Shown: positions 24,631 through 35,671, counted from the stretch's first letter. The stretch is DNA of 64,000 bases from Batillaria attramentaria (GCA_018292915.2 JACVVK020000206.1:841501-905500); one strand, 5' to 3'. The notes: generated by a model not told the origin, from the letters alone. Numbers and translations: made by a program.

Positions 24631-25140
24631 ATGTCTAAATTTCGTCTGTATGGCGCGTTAGATAGACTACTGCAACCGCCTCCACATCATGTGAAGGTGG
24701 GCGAGGCCCGTGTGTTGCAACACCATTCAGCAGTGAATGACTGTGCACCAGTGCATGGCTCAAGCTGTGGACGACAGCTTGCTGTTGGTTGGTTGGATGG
24801 TTGGTTATTTAGGGTTTTGTGGACCCGACCACAAGAGTGATTGGAGACGGCCTGAATGGGCAGGATATGGTGGGAAGGGACAGCCAGTGAGCTACCCTAA
24901 CCAGCTGAACACGATTCAATCCAGGCAGACTGTGATGCCTCTCATTTGACGAATCCTTCATTGATATGGACCAGTTACGCAAACAGATCCACTTTGTACA
25001 GTCAAAGGAAAGACTGGTGAAGTCCCCCAAGGAGGGGGCGTATCAGACAGCATGTCACAATTCCTTGGTGCAATGGAAATGTGAACAGCTTGCCGCTGAT
25101 TCGTTGATCCTTCTTTGCAACAAGGAAGAAGAGGTTTAGT
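24631..25140 (+). CDS. Unrecognised protein-like ORFs upstream of the annexin
   Basis: Three overlapping or adjacent plus-strand frames look protein-like. First, an ATG at 24631 gives MSKFRLYGALDRLL...VKVGEARVLQHHSAVND. Second, a frame from 24737 gives VDDSLLLVGWMVGYLGFCG, then SDWRRPEWAGYGGKGQ and a stop at 24949. Third, an ATG at 24967 gives MDQLRKQIHFVQSKERL, then AYQTACHNSLVQWKCEQL and ends LCNKEEEV with TAG at 25138-25140. They could be exons of one small gene (possibly with the ORF at 23783-23985), a decayed gene with frameshifts, or an annexin 5' leader. I do not recognise the product. The last segment is the most convincing because of its charged, helix-like composition. Confidence 0.35.
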
Positions 25141-25448
25141 GCTGTCGTAAGAATGAGTTGATTTTTGTTAAGCCATTTGTGTAAAACCAAAAAGTACTTG
25201 CCATGTGTACTGTTAAAAGTATTGAAAGGTCATCACTCTTGCGGCCGGTGCATCAGCTTAAAAACAGTTTTATGTGTACTGTATCTTTTAATGTAAGGGA
25301 ACATGTAGTACGTTTGCAAAGAGAAGGATTTTTATTTTATTTTATTACACTCAGTCTACATTGAGAATGACATTTAGTGATTTACACCAGCTTGCCCAGA
25401 TAAGCTGTCACTGTTACTGTTTGGTGTTTGTGATTCAGGTGAAGAAAG

Positions 25449-25637
25449 ATGGGGAAACATAAGAAGCATAAGTATGGAGGGCACAGTTCATCGTCCTCTT
25501 CTTCAAGCAGCTCAGATTCATCCGATGACGATTGGAAGCATCTTCCTAAGCATGAAAAGAAACAGCGCAAAAAGTGGAAGAAGCAGATGAAAAAGGTGGT
25601 GATCCTGTTTCTTCTTTTTAGTGGAAATTGTTTGTTC

Positions 25638-25671
<34 letters not shown>

Positions 25672-28600
25672 CTAGTGTGTGCACCAAAACAGCAACAAAA
25701 CCCAACTATCCAATGTTAGTAGTATTCAACATATTTGTAAAGTATGCATTTTGTACTAAGTCTAACATCCACGATTTGTACATGTAAAACTATCATCAGT
25801 ACTCACTAGCAGTAATTATTTCAGATTATTAGTGAGTCAGAAGTTTCGTTCCTTTATGTACCAGATCCAAAGAAATCAAACTGGAGACATAGACTGTGAT
25901 AGAAATTTTATACTGTAAGACAATAACTGCATTATTCAGTTCATACTGTGAGTGATTCTTTAATCATCATCTGATATCACTGTGTATGGTACATGTATCA
26001 TCACTGGAATTAATGTAATAATTTTCAGTTTTTGTGTTCATTTTCTTTTTTCAGGGCTTAATTCCTCCTGGCAGTGTTCCAGTAAGTGTGTCTTTGTTTC
26101 TTAACCAATTTTTTCAAGAACTTCCTGCTTTGAAAATGGAAATACATACATATATATATATATATCATGTAATGCTTTACAGTACACACATATTAATCAT
26201 TGTCTTTGAATTTAATTGTACCTTTGTGGTTAAAAGGTTTGGATTGGATTATTTTAATTGCAGTGACAGTGCAGTTGGATCTTTCAGCATATAAGAATCT
26301 TGGATCTGGGAGTGGCGCTGATTTTGAGACTTCTTTTACTTCTTGTGCCTGTCAAAGATACATGTAGTCTGATACCAGTGTAATATGGCAAGGATAGCAT
26401 AGATGGCTCATGAGCAAGTTAAAACTTATACTGATGTTCCCCATAGTGACATTGCCCACATCTGTGGAATGACCTTTATTAAATCTCAAAATGTCCATCC
26501 AGTTACTCTCATGTACGTATGATGCCTTGTACACCATCATTGTTGTTGACTTTGACAGCCGTGGGGAGGTGGAGCCTACTATCTGGGAAAACATGGAAAA
26601 CATGGCAAGCACCATGGAGTCCCAGGAGCTGCTCCGTACGGGGCTCCTCATGGTGTCCCTGGTGCCTACCCTGCCCCCGGAGCCTACCCTGCCGGTGGGG
26701 CCTACCCAGCTCAGCAGTATCCTGGGGCGCCAGGCATGGGCGCGTATCCCCCGCCCCAGCCAGCCTACCCTGCTCCCCCACCTGCGGCTTATGGAGCTCC
26801 AGGTCAGCAGCCTTATGCTGGAGGTTACCCCGGAGGTTATCCTGCAGGACAAGGTGAATAAAAACTGAACTTTTTTGCTGCACGTTTGATTGGTTGTGTT
26901 CAGCAGTGTGACTGTTGGTGTTTGTGTGTGTGTGTGTATGGAAGAAGGAGAGAGAGATGACGCTTTCAGTGTCAGCACACCAAGTATCACTGTCAAATGA
27001 AAGTTTTGTCAACTTTAGGAACATAACGAAAGTAAACTGAACAGTAGTGTGTCCACTGCAATAGCACATTTGATTGGTTGTGTTCAGCAGTGTGACTGGT
27101 GGTGTTTGTGTGTGTGTCAGGAAGAAAGAGAGAGAGATGACACTTTCAGTGTCAGCACACCAAGTATCACTGTCAAATGAATGTTTTGTCAACTTTTGGA
27201 ACATAACGAAAGTAAACTGAACAGTAGTGTGTCCACTGCAATAGCACGCCACTTTTCTTTACATTTTATGCTTTGGTAATATTGTAATATTTTTTCTATT
27301 CGTAGGTCCGCCGCCACCAGCCGCCCCAGGAGGTTATCCAGCACCAGGGTATGGTCCGGGGGGCTTCACACAGCCAGGGCGTGAGTACTGATGATTAGGT
27401 GTTGATGGCAAATGTACTGTAGTTGTATTTATCTCACAGTGCCGTGTGTTTGAAGTGAAGAGGCAGGAAGCCACCTTGGTTTAACTGGTGCATCAAAAGC
27501 ACTAAAACAGGTGCTGTTTTTAGAAAGCCTGGGTAAGAAGGTATTCAGTTTCTGTGCCCCCCAGGTATGGAATTCTCTGCCTCCCTCCCTTAGGAACACC
27601 CAGACCCTCCCACAGTTTAAATCAAAACTAAAGACTTATCTATTCAAGACAGCATATGATCTGTAGTATCATCTACCCCCCCCCCCCCCCCCCTTCCGCA
27701 CACGTAATTAGTGTTTCATGTATGTGTGAGAATGTGTGTGTGTAGCGCACTGAGTGCTCTTTGAGCAGACTACTAGCGCTATATAAGAGCTATTATTATT
27801 ATTATTATTATTATTTACATGTAGGTTGTGCTCTGGTAGGCTGAGTGATAATGTAGTCGTCCATAGATCAGCAGTAGTAGTACATGTATCAGCCAGCCAG
27901 TAAGCCAGTCAGCCAGCCATCGTGAAATTAGCGGGTTGTGGACAGGATAAGAACACTCTCAGTACTGTAGGGTGTACTGTTGGGACATATATGATATTTA
28001 ATAAGATATTCTTCTTTTTTTAACCATTGCACTGGTGTTCAAGTATGATTATATGTGTTGAGTGCTTGTTAGGGTTGATATTTAAGTTTTAAATTTACCT
28101 ACCTGCCCATGCAAAGGTTTACATGCAGTAGTCGCACAACAACAGAAGAACATTTGAAAAGGTCAGAATAAAGAAAAACCACTTTGGTTTGTTTCAGATT
28201 ATCCACGTTAAGCTGTTGAGAGGAAGTGTCAGTCAACACACATGCCAGGCCGAGAGCTAAACAGATTTAATGTCCCTAATCAGATGAGCTCAAAGCTGAT
28301 TTTGAAATTTAACCAAGGACTGTCCTTCAAGTTGTCCATTATAGCAACTAGTACAGAGGTGTCAAGAAATATCTTTTACAAGACACATATATAAGTATAC
28401 CATTTTTTTCTTTATGTATATATTTAGGTTACTCTGTACTATTGGTCATTTGAAGAACTAATAGTTAGGGTTTTTTTTTGTTTTTTTTTGTCTTTTTTTG
28501 TCTGGGTTTTGGTTTTTTTATCATTGGTTGTTGTTTGTTTCAAGTCAAGTGCAGGTATCTTTTGTAATGAAGATGCCAGAACTGAAGATGGTTACTCTTT

Positions 28601-29590
28601 TAAAATGTGTTCAAGCATGCAGTATGTTGCATTCAAAGATTAATTTCAAGAATGGTTCCACTTTGTAATTGATTGCTATTCAGTATTTTGTTGAATATTG
28701 GGGGTTCCCTTACTTCCTTTTCAAGCCTTGCTCACAAACTGTAGCAATCGAAACATGTGCCTCTTGTTGTTTGTACCAGAGCTAATATTCATATGGTTTT
28801 GCTGAGCACTGTCAGTTATTTCTGAATTGAAACTGTGATTGGCTGTCAGTGTTTTTTGTTCCTGTTTTAGTTTTTCTCAAGAGAAATGTCTGAAGTGCTA
28901 AATATGCTGCGAGCAATAATAATATTAATCTACAAAAGACTTGATTTTTGACACTGTATTTTCATCAGTCCAAGGTGTAAAAAGCACTGTTATTTTTAAG
29001 AGTTATTGTTAGACACTCATCTAAATTTCTGATGAAAATTGCTGTACACACTGTGTGCAGTGTGATACTTCGTTTTGTGTAGTTTCCAAACATTTTGCCA
29101 TCTTTTTAAAATTGAATGTGCATTCACACGTCTGTTTGACAGGTTAATAATGATAAACAAAGAGCATAACGTAGAATCTTCATTATGACAATTGACTTTC
29201 CCCAAATCTGTGATCTCTGATGGAATATCCAGCAACAATGCAACAGCTTATTTTCAGTAACATTATGAAAATAATGTTACAGTGCTTTTGATGAAAAATA
29301 ATCTTCTTTAATCTTAAATATCTGTCTGTTGTTCTTTAATTTTCCATATACCTCAAATAAACTGTGAAAAATGTCACACTTGTGGTAATCTTTGTCTGAA
29401 TATTTTATTTTCTGAAGGAAGTTGGTTAACTGGATGGTTTATAGGCTGGCTGGCATAGACTTGTTTATATGGTATTACTTCTTTGATTTGAAAAGTTTCC
29501 AAAACTTGGAAAACACACACGCACACCATAATCATCATTATCAGTTAGGCAAAGAATCTCAGACATCTCTTGAGCCTTATGTGAGTTTAC

Positions 29591-29632
<42 letters not shown>

Positions 29633-31489
29633 TGGCGCGCGCGCATACACACTGCTTGTGGTCTCGTGAACTCAAATTTCCAACACATGCACATCGATAT
29701 GGGGGTTGTTTCAGCATGCGTAACGAAGCTTAAACATAGTCAATAGAGTACAAAGACCCCAACAACAACAATTGATTACGCAGGTGTTTAGTATTCAAAC
29801 GGTGAAATGTGCATCTGTGACCTTCACGCCCCTGACTTGTCAACATTTCAGCGGGAGACCCAGGTTATCCAGCAGCCCCGGGTCAGCCACCCGTACAGCC
29901 GGGAGTCGCCGGCTATCATACCCAGGCATCTGGTGCACCAGGTTATTCTGCCCCGGGCTATCCCGCCGGAGCTCCTGCCCCAGGGGTGCCTCCTGCTGGC
30001 CAAGCGACCACGATGTCAGCAGGGCAACACGCAGGGGTAAAACATGAGTTATCAAGGCATGCTCACATGTTTACAGAACGAATGAAAAACAAACGAACTT
30101 GAACTTGCTGTGAGCTAACTGACATGTTTCTCATGGCCTGCTATCTTAGAAAAGAAAAGGGTGCACAGTAACAAACCTCGAACCAAAACAGACAAACAAA
30201 CAAACCCAAACGACAACAACTTTTGTCTCTCTTTTGGGATTAATAAAGTGTTATGTATTTGAACTGAACAACAAAACTAAAAATCAAGACCCAAACAGAT
30301 CACCGAAAAAAACACAACCAGACGCTGCATTGCTTAGGAGCAGAAAAACAACTAATCACCACAGCAACCAAAGGAAGGCCGTACATTAAACAGAAAGTAT
30401 ACTTTTTTTCCACGTATATTCATATCATGACAGATGTCTCCATACCGCAGTGTGTAACCGTGAGAATGATTACAGCAGAAAGCAGAAAAAAGACGCGCCC
30501 ACTTATACATGTAGTTAGTGGCTTACATACTGAATACATGTACACTGTTGTGGTCATGATATAAAGTGTGAATAGAGACAACATGGTGGTTATGTAGAAT
30601 ACATGTAGACTGTTTTGCGTACACGCACAGGGTGTGCAGGCCGTAGGTGCCAAGCTGCAAGGCATCCAGCTGGACGGTAGTGCTGAGTTGTTCCGTCCCA
30701 CGGTGCGTCCTGCCCCCAACTTCTCGGCTGAAAAGGACTGTGAGGCGATGCGTCACGCCATGAAGGGCGCCGGTATGTGTCGCTGTCTCCGTTGCAGGCC
30801 GTCTTCTTTTTGTCATTCTGTATCAAAAACCTGTGAGTTTGTAGAGGGGAGCCGGGATAGCCGGATGGTAGAGCTTTGCACTCTCAATGCTCGGGTCGTG
30901 AGTTTGGATCTTGGCTGTGGCCAGTTATTTGTACTGGCCTTTTTCTCGTTGATCTTTGATCTTTTGCCTTACTTAATCAAAAAGGACGTTAAACTCATAA
31001 ACAGTCACCGACGCTCTGAGTTTGTGGAATGGTTCAGCTGCTGAATACACGCATTTCAAACTTGTTTTAACCAGTTATTTTCCACCACACCACCCCTGCC
31101 TCCTTGTGTCTTCCAAGGAAAATCTGCCAACGGTTCAGACAGAAACAGAAGAGGCAGTATCGTTGCGCTGTCAAGGGTTCACTAATGGTCAGTGTTTGTG
31201 TGGACAGGTACTGACGAGCGTACCATTATCGGAATCATCAGCCAGAGATCTAACGCCCAGCGCCAGGACATCGCCAAGTTCTACAAGACCATGTTTGGCA
31301 GGGTCTGTTGTTTTGCCATGTCAAGTTACATGCAATGCCATGGATTTTTTTTTTATTCAAAGGAAAGACGCAGACTGGGATTTATTTTTTTGGTTTAAAA
31401 AAGACGCATATTGAGATTTTTGTTGTTGTTGTTGTTCAAGGAAAGTACGGTATTCAGTTGTAGCTGTTCTAACAGCCTTTTACCCCGCT

Positions 31490-31530
<41 letters not shown>

Positions 31531-33238
31531 CGTGCGCGCGCGCTTAATGATGTCGCTGGACCATCCCAGAAAACATTGAAACTGTAATTTGTGTAGCACT
31601 GCAGTAGCAGTCCAAGATGACCATTTAGGGGATTTTCCTTTCGGTTGTTCGAAAGGCTTGAACAAGTTATTTTACACCCCATCAAGCTGTTGTGTACCGA
31701 CTCGTATTTTGATCCAAGACGCTATTAACCCTTAGCTAAAGCTCAGGGTTGATTTGCGTCTTGGATCAAAATACCTTATACAACAACTTGATGGGAAATA
31801 ACAGCTAAATTTGCTTATTGATTATTTTGTTTGAGTGTTTTTGACGTACTGTTTGTTTTATATGATCACCACAACCTAATTTCCCCTAAGGGGATAATAA
31901 AGATTTATTGAATTTGCTACGACCATAGAAACATTTCTCGATGTTTCTCGATCGCTTTTACAAGTGTTTCGGGTTTTGCCATTCACAGGACATCATTGCT
32001 GATTTGGAATCGGAGTTGAGCGGCAATTTCCGTGAAACCATCATGGCGCTTTTCAAACCTCCGGCCTACTACGATGCTTGGTCTCTGAACAACGCTATGG
32101 AGGTGTGTTGTGTTGTGTTGTGCTGTCAGATTTGCACCGTCTAATGACGCTTATTTTGAACAGTTTTGTCTCGTGGTCAATCATAAACCATCAATAAAAC
32201 AATCGTTTAGTGCATGATCTTTTTTCACAATTCGCGCTGCTTGGCAATTTCATAATGTTAGGAACCTCTAAACTTCAGGCTTTTTGTTCTCAACGCTTAG
32301 TGCCCTTGTATTTCTCTACGAGCACAGTTGCCAAACGCGTATCCACGTTTTCTGCCGTTATTTTGTTTAAAAAAAAGAAAAGAAAGATTTTTATAAGTAC
32401 TGGATTGATAAGCACTAGGGCTCTTTTGCCGTTTGGCGATAGAGTTGGCGTCATGTGTTGTGAGGTCTTTCTGTTTTCCTAGTGTCTGCAGCGAATGCCG
32501 AAAGGGTTAATAATATAATGTTGTGTGTACGTAGGGAGCGGGAACGAAGGAGGGCGTGCTGATCGAGATCCTGTGTACCAGAACCAATCAACAGATTCGA
32601 GACATCGTGGCCTGTTACAAACAACGTAAGACACTTGACGTTTGCCCTTACATCAACTCTTCCCAAGGCCGTACTGTTATTTAGTTTCAGAGTTTCAATG
32701 TTGCAATGTCTCTAGCTCGCATGGAAAGCAGCATGACAGGAAGTGGTTCGTGTGTAGTTGATACTAAGGCCTTTGATAACTGATGGCTGTTTTGTGCAAA
32801 ATTAAGCGGCACCGACGCAGCTTGTGTGACCAGCCCTACGTTTGACAACTTGGTCATAATTACAGATTTCCGTCGTGACCTGGAGAAGGACATCGCTGAT
32901 GACACTAGTGGTCATTTCAAGAAACTTCTCATCTCCTGTTGTCAGGTGGGTCGCATCTGAAATTTTTAACTTTGTATTTAGCTTTCTGCCTCTCTGTCTC
33001 TCTCTGTCTCTGTCTCTAACTGTCTCTGTCTGCCTGTTTGTCTCTCTGTCTGTCTTAGTCTGTCTCTGTCTGTCTGTCTCTGTCTGTCTGTCTCTGTCTC
33101 TGTGTATGTCTCTCTCTCCATCCCGGCTGAGGCCAGATATTTGTGCTGGCCTTTTCATCGTTGCCCCGTCTTTGATATCACCCCGTATGTGGTGGAAAAC
33201 GACGTTAAACACCCAAATACCCACTCACCCACCCTGTC

Positions 33239-33306
<68 letters not shown>

Positions 33307-35470
33307 ATGGGGCACACACTGAACATTTATGTACCTTGCAGGGTAACCGTCAAGAGTTGACCCCGGAGCAGCTGCAGCTGATCCGCACGCAAGGCCCGGC
33401 AGCAGTCGTGGATGTCAACCTGGCCCGCCAGGACGCCCAGAAGCTCCAGCAGGCAGGTGTCAAACGCTTGGGCACAGACGAGTCGGCCTTCATCACCGTG
33501 CTGGCACTCAGGCACATGTACCAGCTGCAGGCCACGTTTGACGAGTACCAGAAGGTGCGTGTATACACCAGTTGGTACTGCAGAAAGGAACACGCTAGTT
33601 GGTGATGCTGATGTACTGGATGTGTGAAGGATTAGTAGTCTCGCAGACATACCGTGGAAAAGTGCACGAAGAGCGGTTTGTCCAGAACTTTGAAGAGTAT
33701 CGAAGAGCATGCCGTTTAGCTAAGCGATACCGGGAACTGTAATGACCCGAGTCCAAACATTGCTTGCTTGTGTAGGTGTTGACCCAAACCTATCCTGCTG
33801 AATCTTCTTTGTTGCTGGTAGCTCCTTGTTTCGTTTCAGGTGCAACCCAATTTTTCTGTCTAGCATACGGTCGATGCTGTTAAACGAACCATTAGCTAAT
33901 GATAAACGAAAGTGTAACATAGACCATGAAACTGCGGAGAAAAATGATTCACTCGAACTGTTTTGAGTTTTGAGAGTGATCCTAGGTTGTTTTCTGTTTG
34001 TCTGTAGCTGACAGGCAAAGACCTCCTCAGCGCCATTGCAAGTGAAACATCCGGTGACTTCGAGACAGGCCTGAGAGCAATTGGTATGTACGGCGTGCAT
34101 GAAATGGATAGCAAGTCTTGGTCACCACGCTTTAGTACCTGTCCCATGACTCATAAAGACATGAAAAAGAGAATATGAGTACCCGCTAGCTGTTTGGTGC
34201 ACTGCGTTGTAATACCTGACACAGTATACAAGAATGAACGAGGATCCGGTTTATTGCGAAAATGTCTGGGATGTTGTATATGGTGTGTAATGTTTGTTCT
34301 TATATGGTTGCTTTATGCTGCCAGTGTGTCGTTTACTGTACTTTTTTTGATTTTAGTCAGTATGTACTGCGCTTAGATCCTGTTGTGTACATGTGTAAGT
34401 GCCCTATGAGTCTCCTACATTATAATACTAATACTAATAATGAGTATTGTATTTTACCAATTTCAGAATCGGCTCAAAGCGCAGCGAACTGAACCCAACA
34501 CGCATGCTCACGTTAATCTCACGCATTCTCTCACACACTGGACATAGACACATTACAATTACGTGGTGCGAAGGGTCAGCTCAGCTATTTAAATTTCGGA
34601 ATTTAGAATTGCATTTATTTTTCAAATTTGGTTGGCTGAACATTTCCAAAGCAGAGGGAGAGGAAGACGGAGTACCCGGAGAGAATCGCCGATGATCGGC
34701 CCGAATGAACGGTGCCACATACGAGAAGAAAAAATTCTTTGCCCCGAGTGGGACTCGAACCCCTGACCTCTCGCATTGGTGACAAGTCTCTTAACCACTA
34801 GACCGCCCCTGAATACGGAAACTGATTCTGTCGTAAGTGTTTGAATAATTATTATTATTTGAGGAGGGTTGTGGTGAGGGTATGGAGCAGAAGAGTCAAG
34901 GCAGAATCAGCTCCAACAGAGTAAAAGGAGAAGATTTGAACGTTGGAGAATGGGAGTGGGACTCGAACCCTGACCTCTCGCATTGGTGACAAGTCTCTTA
35001 ACCACCAGACCACTGACCGCCCCAAAATTATACGTTGATAGATGGATGGCTGTGTACGTATGACTTATAACCTGGATTGCCAGCCAGCCACAAATATGTA
35101 CACACATGTACATTTTCTGTGACCATGTTTCAATAGTGCGCACTATGAAGAACCGACCTGAGTACTTCGCTGACAAGCTGCACGACTCGATCAAGTTTCT
35201 GGGCACCAACGACTCCCGCCTCATCAGGATTGTCGTGTCTCGCTCTGAGGTAAGCGGGGTCTGTCAGAGATGCATCTACAAGTCCTAAGGATCATTTTGC
35301 CATCCAAGTTTGCATCCTTCACCCTTTGTACCTTTGGGGTTTAATTGCTCGTCACGTGAAGCCACCAACCATGCCGTGAAACGCAACCTTTTGTGTCATG
35401 TTTTTATCTTGATTGGGTCTTTCTTTAGGGGTTATCGTCTGTTAAGTATCTGTCGATTGAAGCTTCACAA

Positions 35471-35543
<73 letters not shown>

Positions 35544-35671
35544 ATCAGATCGACCTGCAGGACATCAAGGACGTGTACCTGCCCAAGTACAAGAAGACCC
35601 TGGAGTCGGACGTGGCCTCGGACACAAGTGGCGACTACAAGAGACTGCTGGTTGCCATCATCGGCCACTAA
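25449..35671 (+). CDS. Annexin with long Pro/Gly/Tyr-rich N-terminal head (annexin A7/A11-like)
   Basis: Exons: 25449-25595, 26055-26081, 26559-26853, 27306-27380, 29852-30036, 30631-30772, 31208-31302, 31989-32102, 32535-32625, 32866-32945, 33342-33554, 34008-34083, 35137-35249, 35549-35671; 591 residues, all phases consistent. Residues 1-50 are unusual: MGKHKKHKYGGH, a Ser run, acidic DSSDDD, then a Lys-rich stretch. About 55-250 is low-complexity with GAYPA, GYPG and GAPG repeats, as in annexins A7/A11, which phase-separate. From about 270 come four annexin repeats: MKGAGTDERTIIGI, MEGAGTKEGVLIEI, VKRLGTDESAFITV and IKFLGTNDSRLIRI, with TSGHF/TSGDF/TSGDY ends, closing LLVAIIGH. Repeats 1 and 2 keep GxGT calcium loops; repeats 3 and 4 lack the first glycine (KRLGT, KFLGT). 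The family binds acidic membranes with calcium. The first donor (AAG|GTGGTG) is weak. Family certain; subfamily inferred. Confidence 0.96.
25639..25680. repeat. (GT)n(GC)n microsatellite
   Basis: A GT run passing into GCGCGCGC in the first annexin intron. Confidence 0.95.
26880..27247 (+). repeat. 184-bp tandem duplication in annexin intron 3
   Basis: Two near-identical units, 26880-27063 and 27064-27247. Each begins GCACRTTTGATTGGTTGTGT and ends CAGTAGTGTGTCCACTGC plus AATA. They differ mainly in the length of an internal GT run and a few substitutions, so the duplication is recent. It lies between exons 26559-26853 and 27306-27380. Confidence 0.9.
27500..27815 (+). mobile_element. LINE 3' end (CR1/L2-like) in annexin intron 4
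   Basis: The plus-strand frame reads KVFSFCAPQVWNSLPPSL, then FKSKLKTYLFKTAYDL and a stop, the usual C-terminus of a non-LTR retrotransposon ORF2. The 3' UTR contains a C17-19 run and ends GCGCTATATAAGAGCTATT followed by (ATT)n. It is 5'-truncated. The GCGC-TATA tail motif recurs in the SINE at 52.9-53.3 kb. Confidence 0.75.
28198..29361 (+). other. Candidate alternative terminal exon of the annexin (truncated isoform)
   Basis: Inside intron 27381-29851 a good acceptor (TTTGTTTCAG at 28197) is followed by ATTATCCACGTTAA. Spliced from exon 4 (which ends with one spare C), it reads His-Tyr-Pro-Arg-stop. A canonical AATAAA occurs at 29356-29361 with a GT-rich stretch right after it. This would yield a protein of about 185 residues made only of the basic/Ser head and the PGY-rich region, without annexin repeats. 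All signals are visible; use is inferred. Confidence 0.4.
29597..29646. repeat. (CA)n/(CG)n microsatellite
   Basis: A CA run ending in GGCGCGCGCGC in annexin intron 4. Confidence 0.95.
30846..31016 (+). mobile_element. tRNA-derived SINE (family B), degenerate copy
   Basis: It starts GGGAGCCGGGATAGCC, carries A- and B-box-like tRNA promoter motifs and ends at the AAGGACGTTAAAC region. It is flanked by the target-site duplication TGAGTTTGTRGA (30834-30845 and 31017-31028). It is more diverged than the copies beyond 39 kb. It lies in annexin intron 30773-31207. Confidence 0.85.
31493..31545. repeat. (GT)n/(GC)n microsatellite
   Basis: GT dinucleotides passing into GCGTGCGTGCGCGCGC in annexin intron 31303-31988. 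Confidence 0.95.
31666..31802. mobile_element. Palindromic foldback element (MITE-like)
   Basis: The left arm GTTATTTTACACCCCATCAA...GTATTTTGATCCAAGACGC pairs with a right arm GCGTCTTGGATCAAAATAC...CTTGATGGGAAATAAC. Arms of about 55 bp enclose a short centre with AGCTAAAGCT. No coding content. Located in annexin intron 31303-31988. Confidence 0.8.
32986..33306. repeat. (TCTG)n/(CT)n simple repeat, split by a SINE fragment
   Basis: CT and CTGT repeats occupy 32986-33119 and 33236-33306 on either side of the SINE piece. The right block ends 36 bp before the acceptor of exon 33342. Confidence 0.9.
33120..33234 (+). mobile_element. SINE family B, 3' part only
   Basis: It begins in the B-box region (ATCCCGGCTG) and continues through TGCTGGCC, TTGCCCCGTCTTTGATATC and GTTAAACACCC. 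The 5' half is missing. It sits between two CT/GTCT simple repeats in annexin intron 32946-33341. Confidence 0.85.
34423..35023 (-). mobile_element. Composite two-headed tRNA-SINE (family A)
   Basis: Read on minus from 35023, there is a tRNA-like head (CTAGTGG/CTGGTGG A-box side, GGTTCGAGTCCCACTC B-box side), a body ending CCCTCCTCAAATAATAA (about 34850), a linker with ACGACAGAATCAGTTTCC, a second tRNA-like head (about 34740-34810) and a longer body ending near an ATT-like tail at 34423. Heads 1 and 2 are nearly identical over about 60 bp. The same junction occurs at 52735-53310. It lies in annexin intron 34084-35136. Confidence 0.75.
35474..35541 (+). repeat. (GT)n immediately before the last annexin exon
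   Basis: About 34 GT units end only 7 bp before the acceptor GGATCAG at 35548. The intron therefore has TG repeats where a pyrimidine tract is expected. Confidence 0.95.

Noticed and set aside
26509..27252. 247-codon minus-strand ORF
   Set aside because: It is the antisense of annexin exon 26559-26853 plus the 184-bp duplication and CA repeats; the plus strand encodes the real PGY-rich protein.
34740..34810. tRNA gene on minus (GGTTCGAGTCC B box)
   Set aside because: It is the head of the family-A SINE, repeated at 34960-35023 and 52912-52980 with the same downstream body.
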